DNA of 13,038 bases from Deltaproteobacteria bacterium UBA5754 (GCA_002419025.1 DIFG01000013.1:1-13038), one strand, 5' to 3'; shown: positions 1 through 7,900, numbered from the stretch's first letter. The notes: a model not told the origin generated them from the sequence alone. Numbers and translations: made by a program.

Positions 1-58
1 CTTTTTGTGTGGATTGAAGTCCTGTATAGCACCAATCCACACAAAACGTCGAGGAGCC
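1..58 (-). mobile_element. Terminal end of a probable ISL3-like insertion sequence (rest lies outside window)
   Basis: Read on the minus strand from 58 downward, the sequence starts GGCTCCTCGACG and continues TTTTGTGTGGATTG. This closely matches the sequence that begins at 13003 near the other window edge (GGTTCTTCGTC then TTTTGTGTGGA), with one single-base gap. Paired, similar termini starting GG(C/T)TC are typical of IS inverted repeats, and GGnTCTT-like ends recall the ISL3 family; the family name is from memory. Inside the end, a perfect 14-base inverted repeat lies at 3-16 and 33-46 (TTTTGTGTGGATTG / CAATCCACACAAAA) with a 16-base loop. No transposase is visible because the element would extend left of position 1. 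It could instead be another repeat class sharing this motif. Confidence 0.45.
3..46. repeat. Perfect 14-bp inverted repeat, 16-nt loop
   Basis: The left arm is 3-16 and the right arm 33-46, with no mismatch. The arms are flanked by T on the left and A on the right, so neither strand has a U-tract after the stem, which argues against an intrinsic terminator. It lies within the putative IS end and may be a transposase-binding or subterminal repeat. Confidence 0.6.
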
Positions 59-138
59 AGATAACATCAGTTTTGTCCCTTATAAAAAAATCGGGAGGCA
101 TGAGCAATCTTGCTAAATGGTCGTTTTCCCGGCCCGCG

Positions 139-167
139 TGGACTCTATCTCCGCCGTGGTGTAAACT
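139..167 (+). promoter_or_regulatory. Candidate sigma70 promoter for the surA operon
   Basis: TGGACT (139-144) and TAAACT (162-167) are separated by 17 bases, each matching the -35 and -10 consensus at four of six positions. This would give a leader of about 27 bases before the ATG at 201. It is the best candidate in the short gap between the putative IS end and the first gene. If the IS separated this operon from an upstream gene, a local promoter would be needed. The match is modest. Confidence 0.3.
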
Positions 168-200
168 TAAAAGCACGAAAAATTCTTGCCTGGTAAATTC

Positions 201-1178
201 ATGAAAAAGATCCTTTTCTCCCTCTTTATTGCAGTACCCATTTTTGTCTCTCTCCCTTTCCCCGTTCGGTCTGCCATTGTGGATCGTGTCGTAGCCATCG
301 TGAACGACGAGCCCATCACCCTTTCCGAACTGGAGGACAAGGCCCGTCCCGTCCTGCAGAAATATGTGGGCAATGACGGGACGGAGGAAAAGAAAAAGGA
401 GATCCTGGCACAGATCCTTCCTCAGGTGATCGACGAATATCTCGTCCAGGCCGAGGTCACTCGGCGTGGCATCGTCGTGGGAGACGACGAGATCGATGCC
501 GCTATAGATCGCATCTGCGCGGATAACGGTTTTACCCGGGACGAATTTTTTAAACGCCTCGTTTCCGAGGGCATGACCATCGAAAAGTACCGGGAAGGTC
601 TTCGGGAACAGATCCAGAGGGCCCAGCTCATCAATGCCGAGGTCAGGGCCAAGATCGTCGTAACGGATGAACAGGTGGACGCCTACATCCAAAAGGCCCA
701 AACGGCCTCAGTGCCATCTTCGGAGGCCGTGTATGTCGTCGAGCACATCGGAGTCGTCTTTCCGGACCCCACGAATCCCGCCTCGAGGAAAGAGGCCCGC
801 AAAAAGGCGGAAGCAGCGCTGGATGCCCTCCATTCGGGCAGGTCTTTTGCCGAAGTAGCCACCCAATATTCCGATTTCCCGTCCGCAAGCGAGGGAGGTC
901 TCCTCGGGTCGTTCACCGCCAAGGAGATGGCCCCTTCCCTGAGGGAAATAGTGACCGGCCTTTCTCCGGGAGAATACAGCGGGGTGATCGAGACGCCCAA
1001 CGGGTACCAGATCTTTCGCCTGAAAGAGGTGAAAAACGCAGGTGGGGGTGCAAGCGGTGTGGATGCAGTAAGGCGTGAAGAGATCCGTCAGGAGTTGTAC
1101 CGCAGGAGTCTGAACGCCAGGTTCGACGAGTGGTTGAACGGGCTACGATCCCGGTCCTCCATCCGCATCCTTTTCTGA
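201..1178 (+). CDS. surA: SurA-like periplasmic peptidyl-prolyl cis-trans isomerase / chaperone
   Basis: This is a 325-residue secreted folding factor. Residues 1-25 form a signal peptide (MKK, a hydrophobic stretch, then a VRSA cleavage site). The mature protein opens with VDRVVAIVNDEPIT, the hallmark start of the SurA N-terminal chaperone domain (about 26-160). A single parvulin domain follows at about 175-277, with FAEVATQYSD, EGGLLGSF and ETPNGYQIF motifs, and a C-terminal helix closes the chaperone fold. Proteins of this family hold outer-membrane proteins unfolded in the periplasm. E. coli SurA has two parvulin domains, so this is the shorter one-parvulin form common outside gammaproteobacteria. 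The ATG at 201 is preferred over an in-frame TTG at 186 because it starts the signal peptide directly. No strong ribosome-binding site precedes it. The next gene starts 13 bases downstream. Confidence 0.88.
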   Translation: MKKILFSLFIAVPIFVSLPFPVRSAIVDRVVAIVNDEPITLSELEDKARPVLQKYVGNDGTEEKKKEILAQILPQVIDEYLVQAEVTRRGIVVGDDEIDAAIDRICADNGFTRDEFFKRLVSEGMTIEKYREGLREQIQRAQLINAEVRAKIVVTDEQVDAYIQKAQTASVPSSEAVYVVEHIGVVFPDPTNPASRKEARKKAEAALDALHSGRSFAEVATQYSDFPSASEGGLLGSFTAKEMAPSLREIVTGLSPGEYSGVIETPNGYQIFRLKEVKNAGGGASGVDAVRREEIRQELYRRSLNARFDEWLNGLRSRSSIRILF

Positions 1179-1191
1179 TCCCCTTTTTGCC

Positions 1192-1596
1192 ATGGCCTAT
1201 GACGAAAAACTCGGTGATTTCCTCCGGCGGGAGCGGGAGTCCCGCGGCATCGATATCGAGACCGTGGCGGAGAAGACGAAGATCTCCATGGCAAATCTGC
1301 GTGCCCTCGAGCAGGGCAGCTGGTCCGTTTTTGGGAGCGAGTTCTTTCTCAAGGGATTCCTCCGGCAGTATGCGCGCGTGATCGGTCTTGACGAAGGTGC
1401 GGTCATGGAGCGCTACCACGCGGAACGTCCATCCGTCCTCGCTTCCTTGCCGCACAGCGAAGAGGGGGAGTCGCGGATGATCATGCAGGAACCGGCTGCA
1501 TCCTGTATTTTCCGTGTCCCCCTTTTCTTTCTCGGTGCGGCAACGCTCCTCGCGATCGTGCTCGGGATCTGGTACTGGTTTTTCCGTACCCCGTAA
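1192..1596 (+). CDS. Short RodZ-like helix-turn-helix membrane protein
   Basis: A 134-residue protein with an N-terminal Xre/RodZ-type helix-turn-helix (about 5-66). The pattern LGDFLRRERESRG, EKTKIS, LRALEQG, FFLKGFLRQYARVIGLD is characteristic of the HTH_25 domain in the bacterial cytoskeleton protein RodZ. After a linker, one membrane-spanning segment (about 108-131) ends the protein only a few residues later. Typical RodZ has a long periplasmic domain after the membrane helix; that part is absent, and the stop TAA lies directly after the helix with no sign of a frameshift. RodZ binds MreB and helps set cell shape, but whether this short form does so is unknown. It sits between surA and recO with gaps of 13 and 4 bases, so it is almost certainly co-transcribed. 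Confidence 0.75.
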   Translation: MAYDEKLGDFLRRERESRGIDIETVAEKTKISMANLRALEQGSWSVFGSEFFLKGFLRQYARVIGLDEGAVMERYHAERPSVLASLPHSEEGESRMIMQEPAASCIFRVPLFFLGAATLLAIVLGIWYWFFRTP

Positions 1597-1600
1597 GCCC

Positions 1601-2380
1601 ATGCCCGAGTCGGCAAAGGACCAGGCGATCGTCATCGCCGGGCGGGATCTTGGGGAGTCGGATCGCCTCATCACCCTTTTTACCGCCTTGAACGGCAAGG
1701 TCCTGGCAGTTGCCAAGGGGGCGAAGCGGAGCAGAAAACGCTTTGCGAATGCCCTTGAACCCTTTACCCGTCTCGACCTCGTCCTTGTCCCTCCACGAAA
1801 CGGGACAGGTTTTTTCCGTATCGATTCTGCTGAGATCAAGGGGTGTTTCCCCGTCATCCTTGAGGACGTGCAGAGGTTCTTTCTTGCAAGCCTCTGCTGC
1901 GAACTCGTGGATAAATGGACACGCGATGCCGATCCCCAGTTGGAGCTTTATCGTCTTCTCGTCTGGACCTTCGAGGAGATCGCCCGGCCTGGGGAGGCAC
2001 GGAGGGCGGTCCTCGTCTTTCAGGCAAGGCTTCTCGGACATGCGGGATATGCACCGGCCTGGACCCGGTGCGCCCTGTGTGGAAACGAGATACGTGGGGC
2101 GGTTGCGCGGATGCGCCTCGACAAGGGAGGGTTCGCCTGTGCGCATTGCGCCCCAGGAGACGGTTTCGTCTCCATGGGCGCGTTAAAGGGGCTGGAGTTT
2201 CTACAGCAGCGTCCCCTTGTCCATGTGGGCCGCCTCGGGATCACTGATTCCCAGTTCGCTGAGTCATGGTCCATCGTGCGTGCCTTGCACCGCTACCATC
2301 TGGGTGAGGATGTCTTTTCCTACGGGTTGATCGCCTGCCCGACGAAGACCCCGCATGCGGCTTTCCCTACTCCGGCCTGA
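1601..2380 (+). CDS. recO: DNA repair protein RecO
   Basis: A 259-residue RecO. The N-terminal OB-fold shows the family pattern DQAIVIAGRDLGESDRLITL followed by GKVLAVAKGAKRSRKRF (about 8-48), and the helical C-terminal part carries a four-cysteine zinc site (C157, C160, C180, C183 as two CxxC pairs). RecO works with RecR to load RecA onto SSB-coated single-stranded DNA in the RecFOR recombination pathway and can anneal DNA strands. The ATG at 601 bases past position 1000 (1601) is chosen because it follows the preceding stop by 4 bases and begins just before the conserved domain; an in-frame upstream start at 1514 would overlap the previous gene heavily. This is the last plus-strand gene; it converges on the PilZ gene with one repeat copy in between. 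Confidence 0.93.
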   Translation: MPESAKDQAIVIAGRDLGESDRLITLFTALNGKVLAVAKGAKRSRKRFANALEPFTRLDLVLVPPRNGTGFFRIDSAEIKGCFPVILEDVQRFFLASLCCELVDKWTRDADPQLELYRLLVWTFEEIARPGEARRAVLVFQARLLGHAGYAPAWTRCALCGNEIRGAVARMRLDKGGFACAHCAPGDGFVSMGALKGLEFLQQRPLVHVGRLGITDSQFAESWSIVRALHRYHLGEDVFSYGLIACPTKTPHAAFPTPA

Positions 2381-2394
2381 ACCCGAAGCGGGCC

Positions 2395-2519
2395 TGATCC
2401 CGCTGAAAAAACCCGATCTGCGGCGTACGCTAAGTACGCCTCATTCCTGGAAAATTTCGCGCCTTGCATCTCGGGCTTTTTGAGCGGGATCAGATTTTGA
2501 GATTTTTGCGGTGCGATCA
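2395..2519 (-). repeat. Palindromic intergenic repeat, copy 1 (shorter form)
   Basis: The element begins and ends with TGATC (minus-strand 2519 to 2395). Its outer arms pair TGATCCCGCT (2395-2404) with AGCGGGATCA (2483-2492) and extend inward through an A/T run to CCCGA / TCGGG. The centre is GGCGTAC / GTACGCC (stem of 7, loop GCTAA) at about 2422-2440. A further 27 bases beyond the outer arm are shared with copy 2 (4766-4920), ending in a GCGATCA. Compared with copy 2 it lacks about 30 bases of one arm, so its hairpin is asymmetric. It fills the gap between the convergent recO and PilZ genes and starts about 9 bases past the PilZ stop. It may end transcription from both sides, but neither strand shows a textbook stem plus U-tract. 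Confidence 0.75.
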
Positions 2520-2528
2520 GGCCTGTGT

Positions 2529-3128
2529 CTATTTCTTCTCCAGGCTCTCATCCTCCATTTTCTTTCTCCGCATCCTGAGCTGGAGCATTTGTCGATGGAA
2601 GATGTGTGCGATCAGGCGGTCCTGGTGTTCCTCAGTGACCCAGTCGAACTCGACGGCGATCCGGTGGATATTCGGGGCCGAGGAATCGACACGAATGACC
2701 CTTCCCACAGTGGTGAGGAGTTCATGGGACGGAAGGAGTGCGATCCACATCCTGATGCAGGTATTGACCGGGACGAATTCCTGGGAATCGAAGGCGATTC
2801 CGGCTGCGCTCAGGTCCACCACGTGTGTCCTCAGTCCGGCATCCTTTTCCTGATTGATGGAGAGGAGGTTGAGGATGAGGGTGAGTTTTCTGTCGATGGA
2901 TTCCAGGTAGCTCGCCAGGGGGCCGTGGGCCTCCCGGATCGCCTTCAGACGATTGTCAATAGTCCATGGGCTTGGGAGGGGGCACAAGGCCGCATCCGTT
3001 TCTCCATCGAATGGGCAGGTGGGTCGCCGGCATTCCTCTTCGTCGATCGGTTCCCACCGAAACAGGATCGTATCCTGGATCCGTATGTGGCTTCTTCGTT
3101 CCTCCGGATCATCAGTTCGTGGGTTCAT
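2529..3128 (-). CDS. PilZ-domain protein with helical insert, downstream of stator genes
   Basis: A 199-residue soluble protein. It carries the two separated pieces of a PilZ c-di-GMP-binding domain: an N-terminal RRSHIR (residues 11-16, the RxxxR loop) and DLSAAG (105-110, the [D/N]xSxxG motif), followed by beta-strand-like VGRVIRVD and HRIAVEFDWV. In ordinary PilZ domains these motifs are about 20-30 residues apart; here about 90 residues intervene, including an amphipathic heptad-like helix (about 60-92). Such an insert recalls the tetrameric Xanthomonas XC6012-type PilZ proteins, some of which do not bind c-di-GMP; this comparison is from memory. The ATG at 3128 has GAGG five bases upstream and begins 7 bases after the pomB stop, so a longer in-frame reading back to 3506 is rejected. 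Its place in the stator operon suggests a motility-regulating role, which is inference. Confidence 0.75.
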   Translation of the reverse strand: MNPRTDDPEERRSHIRIQDTILFRWEPIDEEECRRPTCPFDGETDAALCPLPSPWTIDNRLKAIREAHGPLASYLESIDRKLTLILNLLSINQEKDAGLRTHVVDLSAAGIAFDSQEFVPVNTCIRMWIALLPSHELLTTVGRVIRVDSSAPNIHRIAVEFDWVTEEHQDRLIAHIFHRQMLQLRMRRKKMEDESLEKK

Positions 3129-3135
3129 GAGGACC

Positions 3136-3903
3136 TCATGTGATTGGGACCGGCAGGATCTCTTGTTCCTTGAGTCCTTTGCCGGTCGGGGGTCTGATGT
3201 CGATCTCGTCGGGTCTCGGCGATTGGAGAAAGATGAGCTCCACGCGTCTGTTCCGTTTCCGGTTTTCCGGGGTCGTGTTCGGGACGAGGGGGCGGCTGTC
3301 CCCGAAGCCGATCGCGGCGAGCCTTTTGGGATCGACGGTGCGGGGCAAGAGAAGATAGTCCACGACTGAGGCGGCCCTGGCCGCGGAGAGTCCCCAGTTG
3401 GACGGATAGAGGGTGGTGTTGATAACGACGCTGTCCGCGTGCCCCGTGACCATGAGCTCTCCCGGAACGGTCTCCACGATGGGGCGGATCTTGTCGAGAA
3501 GTGCACGCGCTTTATCTGTAAGATCAGCCTTTCCGGGTTCGAAGGTGAGGTCGTCGTTCAGGCGGAGGACGACCCGATCCTCCAATGCCTCGATCTCGAT
3601 CTCCCCTTTGATGAGTTCCAGCTTGACGGCCGATTTGATCTTTTCGAGGATCACATCCACTGAAAAGATCGGGTTGAAGTCTCGGGAGACAATGTCCGTC
3701 CCCATGGGAACATCATATATCATCTCATCCCGTTGGACTCCAAAGGCATTTTTGAGGGATCCGGAGACCTCCTTGAACATGGCCGGGTCCATGGTGGAAA
3801 AGGAGAGAAGCAGGATGAAAAAGCAGAGGAGAAGGGACATGAGGTCCCCAAAGGTGACGAGCCAGCCGGGAAGCCCTTTTGGGCAATCGCATTTTTTTCC
3901 CAC
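3136..3903 (-). CDS. motB: Flagellar stator protein MotB, PomB (sodium) type
   Basis: A 255-residue stator B subunit. Residues 5-14 (CDCPKGLPGW) and the single membrane helix (about 15-37, with TFGDLMSLLLCFF) match the sodium-type PomB pattern. D20 is the expected ion-binding aspartate, equivalent to PomB D24. A plug/linker region (about 38-110) contains GSLKNAFGVQ and a DVPMGT motif also seen in Vibrio PomB. The OmpA-like peptidoglycan-binding domain follows (about 115-232: TGHADS, SNWGLSAARA, NRKRNRRVEL). It anchors the stator to the cell wall while D20 conducts ions. The linker is much shorter than in Vibrio PomB. The start is GTG at 3903, five bases after the pomA stop, with AGGGA upstream inside pomA. 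The ion type is inferred from sequence style only. Confidence 0.9.
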   Translation of the reverse strand: MGKKCDCPKGLPGWLVTFGDLMSLLLCFFILLLSFSTMDPAMFKEVSGSLKNAFGVQRDEMIYDVPMGTDIVSRDFNPIFSVDVILEKIKSAVKLELIKGEIEIEALEDRVVLRLNDDLTFEPGKADLTDKARALLDKIRPIVETVPGELMVTGHADSVVINTTLYPSNWGLSAARAASVVDYLLLPRTVDPKRLAAIGFGDSRPLVPNTTPENRKRNRRVELIFLQSPRPDEIDIRPPTGKGLKEQEILPVPIT

Positions 3904-3908
3904 GGTAT

Positions 3909-4664
3909 CTAATCCCTGGCGGTCCGTTTCCTTGGGGGGAGGAAGGTGTTCAGTAGCTCCTCAAGGACGCGCGGGTTCAGGCCCTTCTGGAGCCCGAGAA
4001 CGCCTTCAACGACGAGTCTCTTGTTGAGTTCCTCCTCCATGGTCCTGCGCTTGAGTTTGTCGGCGATGGGGAGCATAAAGAGGTTCGCGATGACAGCGCC
4101 GTAGAGGGTGGTGAGAATGGCGACGGCCATGGAAGGCCCGATGCTCGATGGGTCTTTCATGTTTCCAAGCATGGCCACGAGTCCGATGAGCGTCCCGATC
4201 ATACCGAAGGCCGGTGCGGCGTCGCCGAGGGATGCGAACATGCTTTGGCCGAGGCCGTGGCGTTCACCCGTGATTTCAATCTCCTTTTCCAGGACCTGCT
4301 GGATGAAATCCGGATCGTGCCCATCCACGCAGTACATGATGGCCTTTTTGAGAAAAGGATCCTCGATGGGTTGTTTTTCCAGCTTGAGGAGCCCTTCCTT
4401 GCGGGCGATCTGGGAGAGGGTGACGAGTTCCTGGATGATGGCTTCGGGTGCGCGGTTCTTGGCGAAGAAGGCCTTCATGGCCACCTTGATGCTGTTGATG
4501 ATGTCCCCCATGGTGAATCGGATGAAAAGGGTGCAGGTGGCCCCTCCTAAGACGATCAGGACCGATGGGATGTCGATGTAGGCCCCGATACTGCCGCCCA
4601 TGAGGATAGCGACGATGAGCAGCGCAAATCCGACTACGAGGCCGATGACCGTTCCGAGATCCAT
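3909..4664 (-). CDS. motA: Flagellar stator protein MotA, PomA (sodium) type
   Basis: A 251-residue stator A subunit with four membrane segments (about 3-22, 34-50, 150-170 and 180-202) and a cytoplasmic loop between the second and third that contacts the rotor. The length and the sequence ASLGDAAPAFGMIGTLIGL, GNMKDP, IGPSMAVAILTTLYGA, then PIADKL track Vibrio PomA closely. D148, T158 and T185/T186 fall at the PomA positions linked to sodium passage, and the loop holds conserved charges (R88, K89, E90). With the B subunit it forms the ion-driven torque generator. It is the first gene of a three-gene operon (pomA-pomB-pilZ). The ATG at 4664 has only a distant GAGGG about 13 bases upstream. A sigma28-like promoter lies about 70 bases upstream. 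Confidence 0.92.
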   Translation of the reverse strand: MDLGTVIGLVVGFALLIVAILMGGSIGAYIDIPSVLIVLGGATCTLFIRFTMGDIINSIKVAMKAFFAKNRAPEAIIQELVTLSQIARKEGLLKLEKQPIEDPFLKKAIMYCVDGHDPDFIQQVLEKEIEITGERHGLGQSMFASLGDAAPAFGMIGTLIGLVAMLGNMKDPSSIGPSMAVAILTTLYGAVIANLFMLPIADKLKRRTMEEELNKRLVVEGVLGLQKGLNPRVLEELLNTFLPPRKRTARD

Positions 4665-4729
4665 TTCCGGTTGTTTTCCCTCTGTAGATCAGCAAAAACC
4701 GTGTCCCAGGGCGCGTACCCTTGGCTTAT

Positions 4730-4756
4730 CTATCGGCAACTGCCGGAAAATGGATA
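4730..4756 (-). promoter_or_regulatory. Candidate sigma28 (FliA) promoter for motAB-pilZ
   Basis: On the minus strand, GCCGATAG (4737-4730) matches the sigma28 -10 consensus GCCGATAA at seven of eight bases. Fifteen bases upstream is TATC (4756-4753), a weak match to TAAA. Stator genes are classic late, FliA-dependent genes, so both position and motif agree. It leaves a leader of roughly 55-60 bases before the motA ATG. The weak -35 lowers confidence. Confidence 0.45.
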
Positions 4757-4765
4757 AACAGACTA

Positions 4766-4920
4766 TGATCCTGCTGAAAAAAACCGATTCTCGAAGCGTT
4801 GCTCAATTTTCCAGTCCATGCGGCGTACGCTAACTACGCCCCATTCCTGGAAAATTTAGCACCTCGCCTTTCGGGCCTTTTGAGCTGGGATCAGGTTTTG
4901 AGGTCTTTGCAGTGCGATCA
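4766..4920 (-). repeat. Palindromic intergenic repeat, copy 2 (longer form)
   Basis: This is the fuller version of the element at 2395-2519. Three nested inverted pairs are visible on the plus strand: TGATCCTGCTG with the arm ending TGGGATCA (4766 / 4893); TGCTCAATTTTCCAG (about 4800-4814) with CTGGAAAATTTAGCA (about 4847-4861), 14 of 15 matching; and GGCGTA / TACGCC at the centre (about 4822-4840). A shared tail of about 27 bases ends in GCGATCA at 4920. It starts 5 bases past the hrpA stop and separates hrpA from the motA promoter. The size, palindromy and TGATC at both ends fit a MITE or REP-like element. It could also act as a transcription boundary. Confidence 0.78.
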
Positions 4921-4925
4921 TGCCA

Positions 4926-7900
4926 TTAATACGGGAAACAAACTGCGCGTAGGGCCTCGTCGAGACGTTTTGCAGAGACGGGAACCGAAGTGCCGAGTTC
5001 GGGAGCAAAGACAGAGACCCGGAATTCCTCGAGTAGCCTCAGATAGTTTTCGCGGGCTGCCCGGGAGGCGGAATCCGATCCTTCATTCAAAGGCGAAATG
5101 CGGGAAATGGCCTCCACATATGGCTCGATCCTCGCCGCTTTTGCCGCGTCCTTTGCAGGATCAAGGGCGGCACGTTCTGCACGGACAGCAAGGGCCTTCA
5201 GGTAGCGCGGGAGATGAGGCAGGTTTTCCGGGTCTGAGGACGCAGGAAAATCCTCAGGGAGAAGACGGACAAACTCCCTTGAGAGATCTTCGGCGAGCCG
5301 CGTGCGGGCCGGTGCGGCCTTTTCCCCATGAATGAGACGGGATATGGCCTTCCTCGTCTCGGCAGCAGCATGCGCGCAGGCGGCTATGGCATGCAAGATA
5401 GCTATGGACCTTCGATAGAGGTCTTTTTTCAGGTCCTCGGCCCGTGAGATAAGACCTTTCCGGTCCTTCGGAATGTCACCGGAAAGGATGAAGACGCGCT
5501 GGATCATGGAAGTGATGCGTTCGCCAAGGCCGTGTGTCCCCCCAAGAGACATGAGGATTTCCGGCGGAAGGCCTGGAGGAACGGCCCTTTTTCGAATATA
5601 GGCGAGTTCGGTTTGAAGCTCCTCGGTAAGGAGGTATGCCAAGGCGTCCCGCGTGGATATATCCGCACGGTCCTGATCGAGGAAGAGCCGGATCGAAACG
5701 GTCTTTCCTTCCTGTTCGTAGCCGGGAAAGGCGATCCTCTTTCCCATGCCCGGGCCGGGAACAAAGGGGATGGGATCAGGGAGATCAGGCAAGGTTGACA
5801 GGGTATGTCCACCGGACTCCCACCGGGCGCGAACAGCGGTCCAGGCTGGATCGCTTGCGAGGCTGTTTTTTGATGCATCTCCCCAGGACTTTTTAAGGGC
5901 CTCCAGGTCCCGTCCATGGGCGAGCACCTGTCCACGGTCGTCCACAAGCTCAAAGCGCATGAGGACATGGAGAGGAAGGACGTGAGCATGGGGCCAGACG
6001 GTTTCCTCAGGCCCGATTCCAAGTTCTCGATGGAGGAATTCTTCAAGGGCTTCTGTAAGGCGTCGGTTGCAAGGGGTAAGGTTCTGGCAGATCTTTTCAG
6101 CGGTTTCCGAAAGGGGATGAAGTTTTTTTCTGGCCCCTTTGGGGAGATTTTTCAGGAGTTCCGTGACCTTTTGGGGGAGAAGGCCGGGGACGAGCCACTC
6201 AAAAGGGCCTGGGTCGAGGGCGTCGAGGAGGGAGAGGGAGATAACGGCTGTAACACCGTCTTCCGCGTCCCCGGGCTGGAAGCGGTAACGGAGGGGGATC
6301 TCATGACCCTGGATCGTGAGGTGGCCGGGGAAAAGCGCGAGTTCCGAGGGACTCGGCGGATTTTCCAGGAGTTCGTCGGCATGGATGGAGAAATACGAGG
6401 GGTCTTCAGCCTTTTTCATGGCCCGGAGAAAGGAGCGTTCGTCGAGGATCGGCGCTGATCCGGTTTCCTCTTCAAGTCGCGTGAGAGACTCCTCGTACCG
6501 GGAAAAAATCCATGTCTTGTCCACATGGACGGACCTGTCACGGAACCTTGTGCCGAGCTCCTCTACCTCCCGAATGGTCTCGATGTTTTTTCGGACGAGA
6601 GGCGGGACGTGCCTGAGGTTGCCGGGAATGAGGCCGTCCCGAATGAAGATCTCTCGGCATTCACCGGGAGAGATGCGTCCGTATGAGACCTTCCTCTTTT
6701 CAACCACCAAAAGCCCGAAGACCCTCACGCGTTCGTAGGCGATCACCTCTCCACGGTCCTTTTCCCAGTGGGGCTCGAAGAATTCTGATTTGGCAAGGGG
6801 TCCGGCCAGTTCCTCGATCCATTCAGGACGTACCCCGGAGCAGATACGGGCATAGAGCCTGGTGGTCCTTGCGATCTCGGCGGATACGATCCACCGCGGG
6901 TGTGTACGGAAAAGGGAGGAGCCCGGATGGATGTGGATCTCCCGCCCCGAGGTACCGGTGTAGCGGGTGTTTTCCTGGTGCTGGGCGATATTTCCGAGAA
7001 AGCCCGAGAGGATGGACCGGTGGATGGCATCAGGGCCTGCCGGGTCCTTGTTAACGGCAAATCCCCCGACACCGCCGAGGATGGAAAGGATCTGGTCCGT
7101 GACGTCTTTCCACTCGCGCATCCTTTGATAGGAGAGGAATCGGGCCTCGCAGAACCGTCTCATTTCCGCGCGGCTTCTTCCCTGGGCCGATTCCGCTTCA
7201 AAGGCGTTCCAGATCCTGAGAAAGGTGAGAAAGTCGGACCCGCTGTCCTGAAAGGTCCTGTGGGCCTGATCCGCTTGCGTCTCCCTGCCGGCGGGACGCT
7301 CTCTGGGGTCCTGGATGCTCAGGGCAGCGGCTATGATTGCCACCTCCCGGACGGCCTTTTCCTCCCGGGCCTGGATGACCATGCGAGAGATGCGAGGATC
7401 CAGCGGAAAACGGGCCATGAGGCGTCCGATCCTTGTGAGGCCCTTTTCATCGTTAAGGGCGCCCAGCTCCCTGAGGGTCGCGAGCCCCTCCTTTATGGCA
7501 TGGGGTGAAGGAGGATCGATGAAGGGGAATTCCTCCACTCGGTCGATTCCAAGGGCGAGGAGCCGGAGCAGGACCCCGGAGAGATTGGATCTCAGGATCT
7601 CGGGCGAGGTAAAGAGGTCCCGCCCAAGGTAATCCTCCTCGCTGTAGAGGCGCACGCAGACCCCGGGGCTCACCCTGCCTGCCCGGCCAGCGCGCTGGTC
7701 CGCGCTTGCCCGGGAGATGGGCGCTATGGGAAGGGCGGTTGTCCGGGTGCGCGGGTTGTGGCAGGACATGCGGGCAAGCCCCGAATCCACGACGTATCGA
7801 ATTCCAGGAACCGTAATGGACGTCTCTGCAACGTTCGTCGCAACAACGATCTTCTGCCGGTGGGCCGGCTTGAAGATCCGTCCCTGGTCGGTGCTGGAGA

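Noticed and set aside
1514..1600. Upstream start for recO
   Set aside because: The added residues lie within the RodZ-like gene's membrane helix in another frame and do not resemble RecO; 1601 fits the family start and operon spacing.
913..1857. Long minus-strand open frame of 314 codons opposite surA, the HTH gene and recO
   Set aside because: It spans three well-supported genes on the other strand and its product is low-complexity Arg/Ser/Pro-rich with no recognisable domain.
2387..2410. Intrinsic terminator after recO (AGCGGG / CCCGCT hairpin)
   Set aside because: The stem is followed by GAAAAAA, with no T-run on the plus strand.
3129..3506. N-terminal extension of the PilZ reading frame back to 3506
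   Set aside because: It runs antiparallel-free inside pomB in another frame, is rich in Ser/Arg/Pro, and the ATG at 3128 has its own ribosome-binding site.
2529..3903. Chemotaxis or type IV pilus role for the PilZ gene
   Set aside because: No pilus or chemotaxis gene is nearby; only the stator context is supported.
4690..4715. sigma54-type promoter upstream of motA (minus strand, GGGACACGG then TTGC)
   Set aside because: The GG and GC elements are 11-12 bases apart, not the required 10, and the sigma28-like box upstream is a better match.
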